Shown: positions 45,106 through 54,516 of the stretch, one piece after another | Layout: each line of letters begins with the position of its first letter | How positions within the stretch are numbered: the first letter of the stretch is position 1 | Source: Candidatus Obscuribacterales bacterium | Lineage (GTDB): Bacteria > Cyanobacteriota > Vampirovibrionia > Obscuribacterales > Obscuribacteraceae | Length of the DNA stretch: 64,000 bases | Direction: 5' to 3' | Assembly (NCBI GenBank): GCA_020634035.1 | Contig: JACKCM010000002.1 | Span: forward strand, 62,001 to 126,000 | Program-made: the position numbers and the translations under genes | The notes under the pieces: model-generated | What the model saw: only the letters and a program-made list of their open reading frames with translations | The model's database searches: none | What the model was told of the DNA's origin: nothing

Positions 45106-46388
45106 CTAGCTTCAACGACTCTGTCAAGAGCGAGGCGCATGGATGCCATTCTCATCGAGCATTTGTATTCATCGGCTACGGCGAAGACCTGATTGCAGAT
45201 TCGGTTAGTGATCTCTTCCAGTCTTGCCCAGACCTCTTCTTCGGTCCACAAAAGTCGCATCAGTCCCTGTACCCATTCGAAATAGCCTACACTTTCGGCA
45301 GCTCCGTTGGCGAGGATATCCGGGACAACGACGATGCCGCGGGAGTCGAGAATTTCATCGGCTTCAGGAGTGATCGGGGCATTCGCGCCTTCGACGATGA
45401 CCTTGGCTCTGATCTTATCGACATTGCCGTGGTTGATCTGAAAACGAATGGCGCAGGGCACCAGAACATCGCAGGCCAGTTCCAGGAGTTCGTGACTGGC
45501 TATAGGAGTGGAGCCTTCAAAATCGGTGATTCTTCCACCGCTCTGCTTCTGGTGTTGAAGAAGCTTGTGGATGTCGAGACCGTCCGGGTTGTAGATTCCG
45601 CCTTTACTGTCGGATACGGCGATTACCTTGAAGCCCATGTTGTGAAGTCCTCTGGCCACTTCGGAGCCGACCAGACCGAAGCCCTCGATGGCTACGGTGG
45701 GCTCGTTGCCCAGATTGAGCTTCTTAACCACATTGCGGGTTACCAGTGAAACACCATATCCGGTTGCGCGGTGTGCCGAGAGCGAGCCTCCTATCGATTT
45801 GGGCTTGCCGGTCACCACCGAAGGTACCGTGTGACCGACGTTGACGCTGAATGTATCGAGCATCCATGCCATGGTCTGGGGAGTGGTGTTCAAATCCGGA
45901 CCCTGGACATCTTGATTCGGCCCGATAAGCTCTATGATTTCGGAGCAGTAGCGTCTTGTGGCACGTTCCAGCTCGCCGGTAGAAACTTTGGTCGTATCCA
46001 GACGGATTCCGCCGTGGGAGCCACCGAAAGGCAGGTTCATGAGGGCGCATTTCCAGGTCATCAACATCGCCATGGCGGCGACTTCGCCCATGGAAAGGTC
46101 GGCGTTGAAACGGACACCGCCTTTGGCCGGTCCCATGGCCACGTCGTGGTGAACCCGATAGCCAATGAAGGAGCGGACGCTCTCATCATCCATCCGCACA
46201 GGCACTATTACCGTCATGCACCTTTTGGGTTGTCTCAGGGGAAGCATTACGTCTTCTTCCAGCTTCATCCACTGGGTCGCTTTGTCCATGAAACGCAGGA
46301 CCATTCTGAAATCGTCGTTTTCCCACTCGTTGCCATGCGGTTCGAGGGTTTCCATAGCATTGGTTACTGTTTCCATCATTTGATTCAC
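45081..46388 (-). CDS. gdhA: Glutamate dehydrogenase (Glu/Leu/Phe/Val family)
   Basis: A 435-residue enzyme interconverting glutamate and 2-oxoglutarate with ammonia. The substrate-binding domain has GYRVHHDVAMGPAKGGVRFNADLSMGEVAAMAMLMTWKCALMNLPFGGSHGGIRLD, including the catalytic-site Lys residues. GPNQDVQGPDLNT and VTGKPKSIGGSLSAHRATGYGV follow. The Rossmann domain shows VAIEGFGLVGSEVARGLHNMGFKVIAVSDSKGGIYN. The residues suggest an NAD-type, catabolic-length enzyme. A glutamate formimidoyltransferase gene lies upstream on the same strand. Confidence 0.95.
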   Translation of the reverse strand: MNQMMETVTNAMETLEPHGNEWENDDFRMVLRFMDKATQWMKLEEDVMLPLRQPKRCMTVIVPVRMDDESVRSFIGYRVHHDVAMGPAKGGVRFNADLSMGEVAAMAMLMTWKCALMNLPFGGSHGGIRLDTTKVSTGELERATRRYCSEIIELIGPNQDVQGPDLNTTPQTMAWMLDTFSVNVGHTVPSVVTGKPKSIGGSLSAHRATGYGVSLVTRNVVKKLNLGNEPTVAIEGFGLVGSEVARGLHNMGFKVIAVSDSKGGIYNPDGLDIHKLLQHQKQSGGRITDFEGSTPIASHELLELACDVLVPCAIRFQINHGNVDKIRAKVIVEGANAPITPEADEILDSRGIVVVPDILANGAAESVGYFEWVQGLMRLLWTEEEVWARLEEITNRICNQVFAVADEYKCSMRMASMRLALDRVVEARWHRGLYP

Positions 46389-46466
46389 TCGTATGTGCCC
46401 ACGGTAAAGTGTGAGACATTGTACTCCCCCTTGCTGCTTAATAGCTTATTTAGACTGGATCTTAAT

Positions 46467-47495
46467 TCAGGATTTATCTTTTTTCAGGTCGGCAAGGCGG
46501 TATTCGAGAACCCGTTCTCTAATTCGAAATGGTTTATGGCGGTTCAGACCGAGATATTCAACCACAGGCTCTAGATGGGGCTCTGATTCTGAATCGTCCT
46601 CTCCGCCAAGTGCGGCAAGGGGAAGGAGACCGATTACTTCGCTGCCGACCGCAGCCACGCCTCTGTCTTTAGCCTCTTTTTTGACCCGGTCGAAGACTGA
46701 TTTCAAAGAGGTGATTCGATAGTCGAGAATATTGGTGGATACCTGGCAGAGTCCGTACTCTTCCATATACCATCCGATCGCTTTGACCTTTTTCAGACCG
46801 GTCTCGGTGCTCGACTCTCGGATGAGAGAAGCTATTTTTCTGGCAACTTTCAGATCGTCCGTATCCAGACTGACGTTGTAAGCCACCAGTACCTCTCTTG
46901 CACCGATAGCAGTGGCGCCTGAGCGCTCATTGAAGCCGGCAGGGCCGAAATCCGGAAGGAAGCTTTCACTTTCGATACGAGTTCTCAAGCCTTCATATTG
47001 TCCCCGGCGCAAATCCGCCAGCTCGATTCTGCTGGCGTCCAGAGCTGCTTTTCCGTATAGATAGACTGGCAGTGCCAGATTGTTTCCTGCTCTGTAAGCC
47101 AGTTCTCGAGCGGCTTCTATGCAGCTTTTCATGGTCGAGCCTTCCAGGGGCACGAAAGGACAGACATCGCAAGCGCCGATTCTGGGATGGGCACCTTGAT
47201 GCTTCGACATGTCGATGTGCTCTATGGCTTTCGCTAACGCTCGATATGCCGATTCTATTACAGGCTCTTTCTCACCGGCAAAGGTGAAAACTGTACGGTT
47301 GGCGCCGGGACCGGGATCTGTTCCAAGCAGCAGTGTTCCGGGAACGGATTCAATCGCCTCGGCTATGGCTGCGATGGTTCTGGGATCACGGGCTTCGCTG
47401 AAGTTTGGAACACACTCGATTAGATTTGATTGTAGTTCTGATTTCTTGCCCATACTCATTTTTGATTGTTCAAATCTGGTATTTTTGCTCTTCAT
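46467..47495 (-). CDS. ftcD: Glutamate formimidoyltransferase
   Basis: This enzyme transfers the formimino group of N-formimino-glutamate to tetrahydrofolate in histidine degradation. The 342-residue protein corresponds to the N-terminal half of FTCD only, with no cyclodeaminase domain. Motifs are LIECVPNFSEARDPRTI, DPGPGANRTVFTFAG, MSKHQGAHPRIGACDVCPFVP with the catalytic His, and AREVLVAYNVSLDTDDLKVARKIA. About 20 residues precede the usual start; an internal ATG near 47454 is possible. The glutamate product could feed the adjacent gdhA. Confidence 0.92.
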   Translation of the reverse strand: MKSKNTRFEQSKMSMGKKSELQSNLIECVPNFSEARDPRTIAAIAEAIESVPGTLLLGTDPGPGANRTVFTFAGEKEPVIESAYRALAKAIEHIDMSKHQGAHPRIGACDVCPFVPLEGSTMKSCIEAARELAYRAGNNLALPVYLYGKAALDASRIELADLRRGQYEGLRTRIESESFLPDFGPAGFNERSGATAIGAREVLVAYNVSLDTDDLKVARKIASLIRESSTETGLKKVKAIGWYMEEYGLCQVSTNILDYRITSLKSVFDRVKKEAKDRGVAAVGSEVIGLLPLAALGGEDDSESEPHLEPVVEYLGLNRHKPFRIRERVLEYRLADLKKDKS

Positions 47496-47533
47496 CTGTC
47501 ATAGTGACAGGCGAAATCTACGCTAGATAGCCG

Positions 47534-49423
47534 ATGTCCGATACCGAGAGAAAACAAACCTCCATCTGTACAGAATGCGGTTTCATGTCCGCCGACGGCG
47601 CTCGCTTCTGTCCGCATGATTCTACCGAACTGGAGTCGCTTTCTGATGACCCTCTGGTAGGCACCATAGTAGCAGATAGATACCTGGTCTTATCTGCTCT
47701 GGGAAGGGGTGGCATGAGCGTCGTCTATAAAGCTCGTCATCAGTATATGCATCGCAATGTCGCACTCAAGATGATCCGGGCCGAATTGGAAGAGGATTCT
47801 TTTTTACTCAGACGGCTGGAGGTAGAATCGAAAGCGGTAAGCTCCCTCAAGCATCCCAATATCGTCCCGGTCTATGACTTCGGGAAGCTTGATGACGGCA
47901 CTCATTTTCTTGTTATGGAGTATTTGACCGGATGTGATTTGAAAGATCATATCGACGCCAACGCTCCTATGAACTATCAAGAAGTGCTGCCCTTATTCAA
48001 GGATATTTGTGATGCCCTTGCCCATGCTCACCGCAACGGTGTCATCCATAGAGACATAAAACCTTCGAACATAATAGTGACGCGCTCAGAAGATGAGAAA
48101 AAAATCGTTCCTATAGTGGTCGATTTCGGCATAGCCAGAATGGTGAATCTAGAAGGGGAGGACCTCCATAGACTGACGGCCACTGGTCAGGTTTTCGGAA
48201 GTCCTTTCTATATGAGTCCGGAGCAGTGCAGGGCGACAAAACCAGACGCCAGGTCCGATATCTATGCTCTTGGTTGTGTTATCTATCAAGCGCTCACGGC
48301 AGAGATGCCGATCAAAGGTAACACTCCATTCGATACCATGGTCAAGCATATTCAAGAAAAACCCAGACCGTTCGCTTCGATACCTGATTTGGATCAGGCG
48401 GCAGAGCCGATTCCGACCAGGGTAGAGCTTTGTGTCTTCAAGGCGCTGGAAAAGGATCCTGCCAAAAGATTTCAGAGCATGGAAGAATTTTCTAGAGCCA
48501 TTGATGGCTGTCTTGCATTCTCTAAGGCTTTGACCAGGGGGGCGGAGTTTCCGCCGGCAGGAGAGGTGTCCGCCCCTACCTCGAATGGTAGCAAATATGG
48601 TGCATTCGCAATTCTTGCTCTTCTGGTTTCGGTGGTCGTGGTCATGGGCTTCCAGCAATTTGGAAGCAGACTTTTATCTGTTGGTTCCTCTACTTCAGAG
48701 TCTCCGAAGGAAACACCGGTAGCTGCTCCTGTTCTTCCATCAACTCCTGCATCAAGTCCAGTTGTTCCAGTTGTTCCGGTTGCGGCGCCCTTCGCTCTTC
48801 CGGATAGCACACCTTCTGCAACTCCTTCTGTAACTCCTTCTGCAACAACTCCAGAGCAGCCCGAAGATGAAAAGAAAAAGGAATCCGAAGAAAAAACTGC
48901 AGCCACTGTTCCTGTTCCTTCAGCCGCCCCTGCCCCGGTTAAGATCGCCTTTTCTGTTTTCGACCCCAGTGAGTTTCGAAAGTATCCCGGATGGCAATAT
49001 AATGCCTCTGCCTACGGGCACCATCAGGCTCTTGTCGGACTTGAAGTGCGCAGAAACAACAGTGGATTTGCCGGTATCTCTTATACTTTCAATTTCTCTT
49101 TTGATGGCAATGGGCTGGATGGTGTCTCGAAGAGCGCCACCGAAGCGCTTCGCCGCCAATCTTATGCTTCAGATCATGTTGATGTGGGCCTGGTTAAATC
49201 CAGAATGATTCAGTACGGAAAAGACCGAAGTGAAGTGGTAAAGCTGGATGTGCTCGAATTCAAAAGAACGCTGCATGGAGAAAATCCTCGCACCTGTGTG
49301 ATCTATTACCGCACTCAAAATGGAGTGGAAGCACTGCAATTGATACCGATATCGGACTCCAATCGGCGCACGGAAGATCTTGCGGTCGCTCTTGCTTATC
49401 GAAGTTTCCGGGCTCAGCCTTGA
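47534..49423 (+). CDS. Ser/Thr protein kinase with zinc-ribbon N-terminus and TM helix
   Basis: A 629-residue Hanks-type kinase. An N-terminal zinc-ribbon-like motif (CTECGFMSADGARFCPH, residues 12-28) precedes the kinase domain: glycine loop LGRGGMSVVYKA (56-67), Lys79, HRDIKPSN (172-179) and DFG (197-199). One transmembrane helix lies at about 356-373, followed by a Pro/Ser/Thr-rich linker and a C-terminal domain (about 475-629: YPGWQYNASAYGHHQALVGLEVR...) of unknown family, presumably extracytoplasmic. The layout resembles PknB-like sensors without PASTA repeats. No phosphatase is nearby. Confidence 0.92.
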   Translation: MSDTERKQTSICTECGFMSADGARFCPHDSTELESLSDDPLVGTIVADRYLVLSALGRGGMSVVYKARHQYMHRNVALKMIRAELEEDSFLLRRLEVESKAVSSLKHPNIVPVYDFGKLDDGTHFLVMEYLTGCDLKDHIDANAPMNYQEVLPLFKDICDALAHAHRNGVIHRDIKPSNIIVTRSEDEKKIVPIVVDFGIARMVNLEGEDLHRLTATGQVFGSPFYMSPEQCRATKPDARSDIYALGCVIYQALTAEMPIKGNTPFDTMVKHIQEKPRPFASIPDLDQAAEPIPTRVELCVFKALEKDPAKRFQSMEEFSRAIDGCLAFSKALTRGAEFPPAGEVSAPTSNGSKYGAFAILALLVSVVVVMGFQQFGSRLLSVGSSTSESPKETPVAAPVLPSTPASSPVVPVVPVAAPFALPDSTPSATPSVTPSATTPEQPEDEKKKESEEKTAATVPVPSAAPAPVKIAFSVFDPSEFRKYPGWQYNASAYGHHQALVGLEVRRNNSGFAGISYTFNFSFDGNGLDGVSKSATEALRRQSYASDHVDVGLVKSRMIQYGKDRSEVVKLDVLEFKRTLHGENPRTCVIYYRTQNGVEALQLIPISDSNRRTEDLAVALAYRSFRAQP

Positions 49424-49432
49424 GCTTTTGTT

Positions 49433-50344
49433 TCAGCCCGATTTCTTCTTTCTGAAAAAGCAGAACCAGAAGGTGACCGCCATGAGCGCCAGAGAGAAAA
49501 GGGCCCAGGAGAGGCTCCAGAAAACCGCTGGCAGAAAGTAGTCGCGCTGCATCACCGTGGCATCCGAGAAAGTTCCTATCGGAATAATTGAGGCTCCCAT
49601 GACCAGGGCGATTGATCTGAGGCTGTCCATGGCTGTATGTACAGCTAGAAAAAGGAGCACAAAGTTCGCTTTCTTTTCGTCCAGTTTCAATCCGGCCATT
49701 ATCGTAAGAAAAGCCAGTAGACCAGCCCAGATCATGCTCATGATAATGGGCAGCGCCATGGTAGAGAACAAGCCTGCTCCCATGAAAACCAACGCTCCCA
49801 GGATGGTGAATATGCCGATTGCCACCAGGGTAGGTCGGGCCAGGTGCTTGTACTGACCTAAAAAGACGAGAGCCGCTCCTACTATCGCTGTCCCCAGATA
49901 ACCGGCCTGGACATGAATAAAAGGAATGCCGCCATGACAGAAGGTGAGTCCGCCGTGACCCTGACCGTCGGCGACTATGGTCATGCCACTGACACTGCCT
50001 CCGGTGAGGATAGTCATAACGGCATGGCTCATTTCGTGCACCATGGTTGCAAATTGAGTTAACGGAGTGAATATCAGTTCGGAGAAAGGAAGTTTAGAGA
50101 GAATCACAGTGACTATGAGGATGGTCCAGAACATTTTGTGATTCGATTCGCGCTTCGGTGCTTCGGATATCGATGGCTTGTCGTTCTCCGGTTCGAGTTC
50201 CGCTTCAAGCTCGGCAAGTCTGTCCCTGGCCGAGCTTGAGAGATGAGAAGGCAGTTGTGAATTTACTTCGTCACCGATTTTGAGTTTTATCCCTTCTTCA
50301 ATCAGCTTTTCCTTATCGTCGCTTCTGCCGTTCTTCTTTTTCAT
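49433..50344 (-). CDS. M50B-type membrane metalloprotease-like protein
   Basis: A 303-residue polytopic membrane protein. About 70 charged, disordered N-terminal residues are followed by about seven hydrophobic helices. The zinc-protease motif HEMSH (residues 103-107) lies in TMVHEMSHAVMTILTGGSVSGM, as in the Peptidase_M50B family. That family is mostly uncharacterised and distinct from classical site-2 proteases with PDZ domains. It converges on the kinase gene with a 9-base gap. Confidence 0.82.
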   Translation of the reverse strand: MKKKNGRSDDKEKLIEEGIKLKIGDEVNSQLPSHLSSSARDRLAELEAELEPENDKPSISEAPKRESNHKMFWTILIVTVILSKLPFSELIFTPLTQFATMVHEMSHAVMTILTGGSVSGMTIVADGQGHGGLTFCHGGIPFIHVQAGYLGTAIVGAALVFLGQYKHLARPTLVAIGIFTILGALVFMGAGLFSTMALPIIMSMIWAGLLAFLTIMAGLKLDEKKANFVLLFLAVHTAMDSLRSIALVMGASIIPIGTFSDATVMQRDYFLPAVFWSLSWALFSLALMAVTFWFCFFRKKKSG

Positions 50345-50438
50345 TACTCAAAATATGGTTACGCGGGGGGATTAACTTGAGGTTCAAGAGGAATAACATA
50401 TAACAGTCGAGAGTTTCCTCAGTGTCTTACTTTATTTT

Positions 50439-51080
50439 ATGCCAGCATCGAAAAGACAGCCGCATATCCAATTGCAAGGTGCTTATTTCGACAAGAAGGC
50501 CGACATGTTTCTCCGTCCTATCCCAGAGTTTATTCAAGAGAAGACCAGGGAGATCGTAACGATGTCAGGAGTCGGTCCGGGTTCGGTAGTGCTGGATGTG
50601 GGCTCCGGAGTCGGTGTTCTGATCGGTCACTTTCTAGAGGCCGGCGTTCGAGCTGCCGATATCGTAGGCTGTGACCTTAGCACCGAGATGCTTTCCCGCG
50701 CCCGTGCCAACTATCCGGATGTGGTTTTCTGGCAGGGCGATGCGGCTGATATTGCTTCGGCTATCGGAAAGGACCTACCCTCCCATATTCATGCTTTTGA
50801 CAGAGTTTTCTTCAATGCATGTTTCGGAAACATGTTTGATCAAAAACTGGCTCTAGCCAGTGCGCTTTCGGTTTTGAAGGTTGGTGGACAGGTTGTTCTC
50901 AGCCATCCTCTGGGAGCCAGATTTGTTGATGCTCTTCGCAAGAGTGATCCCGATATAGTTCCCCACCGCCTTCCCGATGGCAAAGTGCTGGACGATTGGT
51001 CTAAGGACCTGGATTTCGGGATCGCTAGCTGTGTGGACCAGGAAGATTTTTATTATGTTGCTCTGACAAGGAAAAAATAG
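50439..51080 (+). CDS. Class I SAM-dependent methyltransferase
   Basis: A 213-residue Rossmann-type methyltransferase. Motif I is VLDVGSGVGVLIGHFL, the acidic loop after strand 2 is IVGCDLSTEMLSRARANY, then WQGDAADIAS and FDRVFFNACFGNMFDQKLALASALSVLKVGGQVVLSHPLG. The substrate cannot be inferred. It precedes the Pro/Ala-rich gene by 8 bases, so the two are probably co-transcribed. Confidence 0.88.
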   Translation: MPASKRQPHIQLQGAYFDKKADMFLRPIPEFIQEKTREIVTMSGVGPGSVVLDVGSGVGVLIGHFLEAGVRAADIVGCDLSTEMLSRARANYPDVVFWQGDAADIASAIGKDLPSHIHAFDRVFFNACFGNMFDQKLALASALSVLKVGGQVVLSHPLGARFVDALRKSDPDIVPHRLPDGKVLDDWSKDLDFGIASCVDQEDFYYVALTRKK

Positions 51081-51088
51081 GAAGGCAA

Positions 51089-53426
51089 ATGACCAGAGAA
51101 GAGGAAAAAAAACCAAATCCCCTTGCCATCGGCTCTACCAACCAGGATGCCGACAGCGATCAGCTGAAAGCTCAGGTGATGAGCAATCGCCAGGCTCTAT
51201 TGAGTCAGCTTTCGGCTAATCAGCCCGGTGTGCGTCCTGAAGACGAATCAGAATTTGAATCTGAGCCCGAGCCGACTCCGGCTCCCGAATCGGTTGTTCC
51301 GACTCCGACTCCGAGCCCACCTCCAGCTCCGGCTCCTATAGATTCTCCGCCTCCTGCGCCAGTCGCTGAGTCGACCATGGGTCGTGTGGTGGAAGTCATT
51401 TTCGACACTCTGCAGAGCAACTGTGTCGATGCAAATCGAGCTCTGGCAGGAAGCGAAGCCCAGTTGAATTGTCAGAGACCGGCAGGAATACAGATGAGAA
51501 CCAGTCCCCAGACAGGGGCATCTGTTCAGGCGATGCGCGGCAATGTATCGTTGCCGAATTATTCTCTCGTTGTAGATTGCACCGACGAAAGAATTCTCGT
51601 ATTTATCATCCCCAGTGAATTTTTGCTTGGTTTCGATCCTGAGTCGGAGCTCTTTACGCCCCACCTGGTGCTTCGACAGCTCCACAGGGAAGGTCAGTCG
51701 GCATGGTTCATGGACAACACCCCGGTGGGCAATGTGATGCTCCCGGAGATAGCCCGGCAACTGCTGAGAAACCTGATCGCCGTTGCCCGGGGCGAGGCAA
51801 ATCCGAAACAGCCTTTTGCATTTGGAAAACCCGCACCCATTGCGGGCCCTGCCCCTGCAGCGGTTGCACCGCAAAACACCCGCGCCTGTGCCACCGGGTA
51901 TGGCCGGTGCGCAGGCGCCAGCACCAGCACCAGCACCAGCACCCATTGCGGCCCCTGCGCCGGCTCCGGTTGCAGCCGGCGCTTCCAGCTATTCTCAGAG
52001 TCTGAGTCGTTCTCAGACGGTTAAACAGTTGATGGTAGGTGCACTCGATGAACCCCGCCGAGAGCCGATGCCTTTTTATGTAGCTCCGGCCCCGGAAGCC
52101 CCCAGCCCAGAGCCTCCCTCCAATGGCGGCGCAACATCCGCTCCTGCTCCTGCTCCTGCTCCTGCCCCGATGCCTCCACAGACCCAGGCACTGCCCCAGG
52201 CCCAGGCAGCTCCCCAGGCACCACCTGCCGAGAGGCGTCGAGCCGACATCCGAGAGACCAATGAGTTTGCAATGCTTTCGGAACTTATCTCTAAAGATAA
52301 GTCTGCCCCTTCGCCTCAGATTTCGCCGGTTAGAAGTGCTTCTCAATCTGACGAGATGTGGCAGCGTCCAGAATCTGCAGCTCCACCCGCTGCTCCAATT
52401 CCTCCTGGTCGAGCCAGGCCTTCTTCTCCCGCTCCGATGCCAGCGCCCGCTCCGGCTCCGGTCTCGCCTCCACCGCCGGCGCCCGCAGAGTCAGGCTCTG
52501 GAAACTTCCGTGTTCCGAGCGACCTCTTCGAGAGCCAGGATTCGGTGCCTCAGATAGAACCTGCGGTTTCCGCTCAGAACGCTTTTCCTGTACCGCCCGG
52601 TCATATGGTGCCTCCCGAATCTTTGCCTGTGACTGCTCCTGCGCCTGAGCCCGCTCCGGAACCACCCCCCGCTCCTCTGGATGCACCTTCTTCCGAGGTC
52701 AGTGGTGTGCAAGCTATTCCGGAGATTCCATTCTCTATGCCCATCCCGACTCCTGCTCCGGTGCCGGCATCTGAGCCGGAAACGGCAGAGTCTGCTCCGG
52801 AAAGTGCCGCAATGTCGGGTCCTTCTGAAGCGGCTGCGCCTTCCATTCAGCCGGTCGAGCCGTCACTTTCTAGAATGGATGCGCCTCTAGAAGAGAAAAG
52901 CGAGGGATTGCTCTCTAAGGTAATTGCCGAATCTGCCGGTGAAGCAGAAGAAGCGCCCGCACCGTCATTCAAGTCGCTCAAGTCGCTTATTTCTGCCGGT
53001 GACGAGGAGGAATCTGCGCCTCCGAAAGCGGAGTTGCCTCCTCCTGTCGGAATAGAGGCGCCATCCAGTTCTTTGCAAGCCCTGCTCAGTGATAGCGAAG
53101 AAGACGAAGCATTGCCGCCACCGCCAGCCCCGGCACAATCTGTCGAAGAATCGCCTGCTGCTCCTGTATCTTCTGTTCCAAAGGCGGCCTCTGCCGAAGC
53201 TGCCGGTGATCTCGGGAAACTGGTAACTGATACGGAGAAACAGTTATTCGAAGGCTGTGATCAGCTTATGAATAATCTTGAAAGAGCGCTTGCCACCCTG
53301 AAATCCGCCGGCGTAGAGGCCATGCAGGATGACAATATCGAGCAGGTAACAGAGATTATGAATCACACCAAGCGATTGAAGACGCTGAGAGATAGGCTCG
53401 CTGCTCTAAAGGTTGAAATAGACTGA
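51089..53426 (+). CDS. Large Pro/Ala-rich protein interrupted by one frameshift
   Basis: Two overlapping frames make one protein of about 778 residues. The first (from ATG 51089) holds a Pro/Glu linker and a globular region (about residues 95-240: STMGRVVEVIFDTLQSNCVDANRALAG ... LPEIARQLLRNLIAVARGEA). Its sensible sequence ends near 51875 in PAPAAVAPQNT. The second frame then takes over (APVPPGMAGAQAPAPAPAP) and continues to 53426. The second part has long PAPAPAP stretches, and a predicted coiled coil closes it (EKQLFEGCDQLMNNLERALATLKSAGVEAMQ ... RLKTLRDRLAALKVEID). One base extra or two missing near the CAAAACACCC at 51870-51880 would explain it. Family unknown. Confidence 0.7.
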
Positions 53427-53462
53427 GCGGAGCTTCTTTTATCGAGTGGCAATTCTATAAAA

Positions 53463-53556
53463 TGGCGGAGAGGGTGGGATTCGAACCCACGGAACAGGTT
53501 TAAGCCCATTCAACTTCTTAGCAGGAAGCCGCTTTCGACCACTCAGCCACCTCTCC
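53463..53556 (-). tRNA. tRNA-Ser (anticodon GCU)
   Basis: A complete 94-base class II tRNA with encoded CCA. Acceptor GGAGAGG pairs with CCTCTCC. The anticodon loop is CTGCTAA (anticodon GCT) on stem GCTTC/GAAGT. A long variable arm is followed by T arm GTGGG-TTCGAAT-CCCAC. It reads AGC/AGU codons. Confidence 0.96.
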
Positions 53557-53619
53557 AAGATTTATTTCCTATATATGATACCAGGACTTAGAAGGCCTAA
53601 AACCAAATAATAGAACAAT

Positions 53620-54516
53620 TTACAAAATGCCGAGGACGACCAGTTTGATCCAGTAATAGGCTATCGGACCGGCAAAGAGTAAACTGTCACCCCGATCGAG
53701 AAAGCCGCCATGACCGGGAATAGAATCCCCCGAGTCTTTCATGCCTGCGTCTCGTTTCATCAACGATTCACAGAGGTCTCCCAGTTGCGCTGCGATCGAG
53801 ACCACCAGGCCAAGTAGCGGTGCATGAATCAATTTGAACTGAAAAGGATGACAGGAGAAGACATAGTTGTCAGCCAGGTAGACCACGATAGTGGCGATGA
53901 TAATAGAGCTAAGCAAGCCCCCCAGGGCGCCTTCGACGGTTTTCTTGGGTGAGACCTCCGGATAGAGCAGGTGTTTGCCGAAGTTCTTGCCAGCATAGTA
54001 GGCGAAGACGTCGGTGCCGAAAATGATGAAAAAACAGACCCACAGATAGGCGAGTCCTGGCTGTTGTAGAGGATTTGTGATCGCCTCCATTCCGGGAAGA
54101 CCCAGGTCTCTTAATAGAACCAGATGGCAGGGCATCCAGCCGACATAGATGAAGCCCATTATTGTCGAGGCGATATCAGCTATGGTGGCAGGCGGCTTTT
54201 CGCTTCTGAGCAAGAGGCGAACGAAAGAGATACAGATGCCAACTGTAAAAAGAATAGACAGGTGACTGAGGGCGAAGTCGGCAGGAAGATCCAGTTCAGG
54301 GATATTAGGCAGGGCCGTAAGGATGAAAAAGGCAATGATCATGCCCCGGACTATATTGGCGGAAGGTTTATAGCCTTTTGCTCTCGCCATGGCGACGAAC
54401 TCGTTTCCACCCAGCATGCAGGCATAGCCAAGCACTAGCGGAAAGACGAGTCCGCCTATCATGATGCTTCCGATGGCAGTAAGGAATAGAATCCAGCCGA
54501 ATAGTACTCTCATCAA
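53620..54516 (-). CDS. cdsA: Phosphatidate cytidylyltransferase
   Basis: CdsA makes CDP-diacylglycerol, the precursor of anionic phospholipids. The 298-residue integral membrane protein has about eight hydrophobic helices. The family signature is near the C-terminus: LGDLCESLMKRDAGMKDSGDSIPGHGGFLDRGDSLLFAGP. SPKKTVEGALGGLLSS is the upstream substrate loop. Its start overlaps the yibE/F stop by four bases (ATGA), so translation is coupled. Confidence 0.95.
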   Translation of the reverse strand: MMRVLFGWILFLTAIGSIMIGGLVFPLVLGYACMLGGNEFVAMARAKGYKPSANIVRGMIIAFFILTALPNIPELDLPADFALSHLSILFTVGICISFVRLLLRSEKPPATIADIASTIMGFIYVGWMPCHLVLLRDLGLPGMEAITNPLQQPGLAYLWVCFFIIFGTDVFAYYAGKNFGKHLLYPEVSPKKTVEGALGGLLSSIIIATIVVYLADNYVFSCHPFQFKLIHAPLLGLVVSIAAQLGDLCESLMKRDAGMKDSGDSIPGHGGFLDRGDSLLFAGPIAYYWIKLVVLGIL

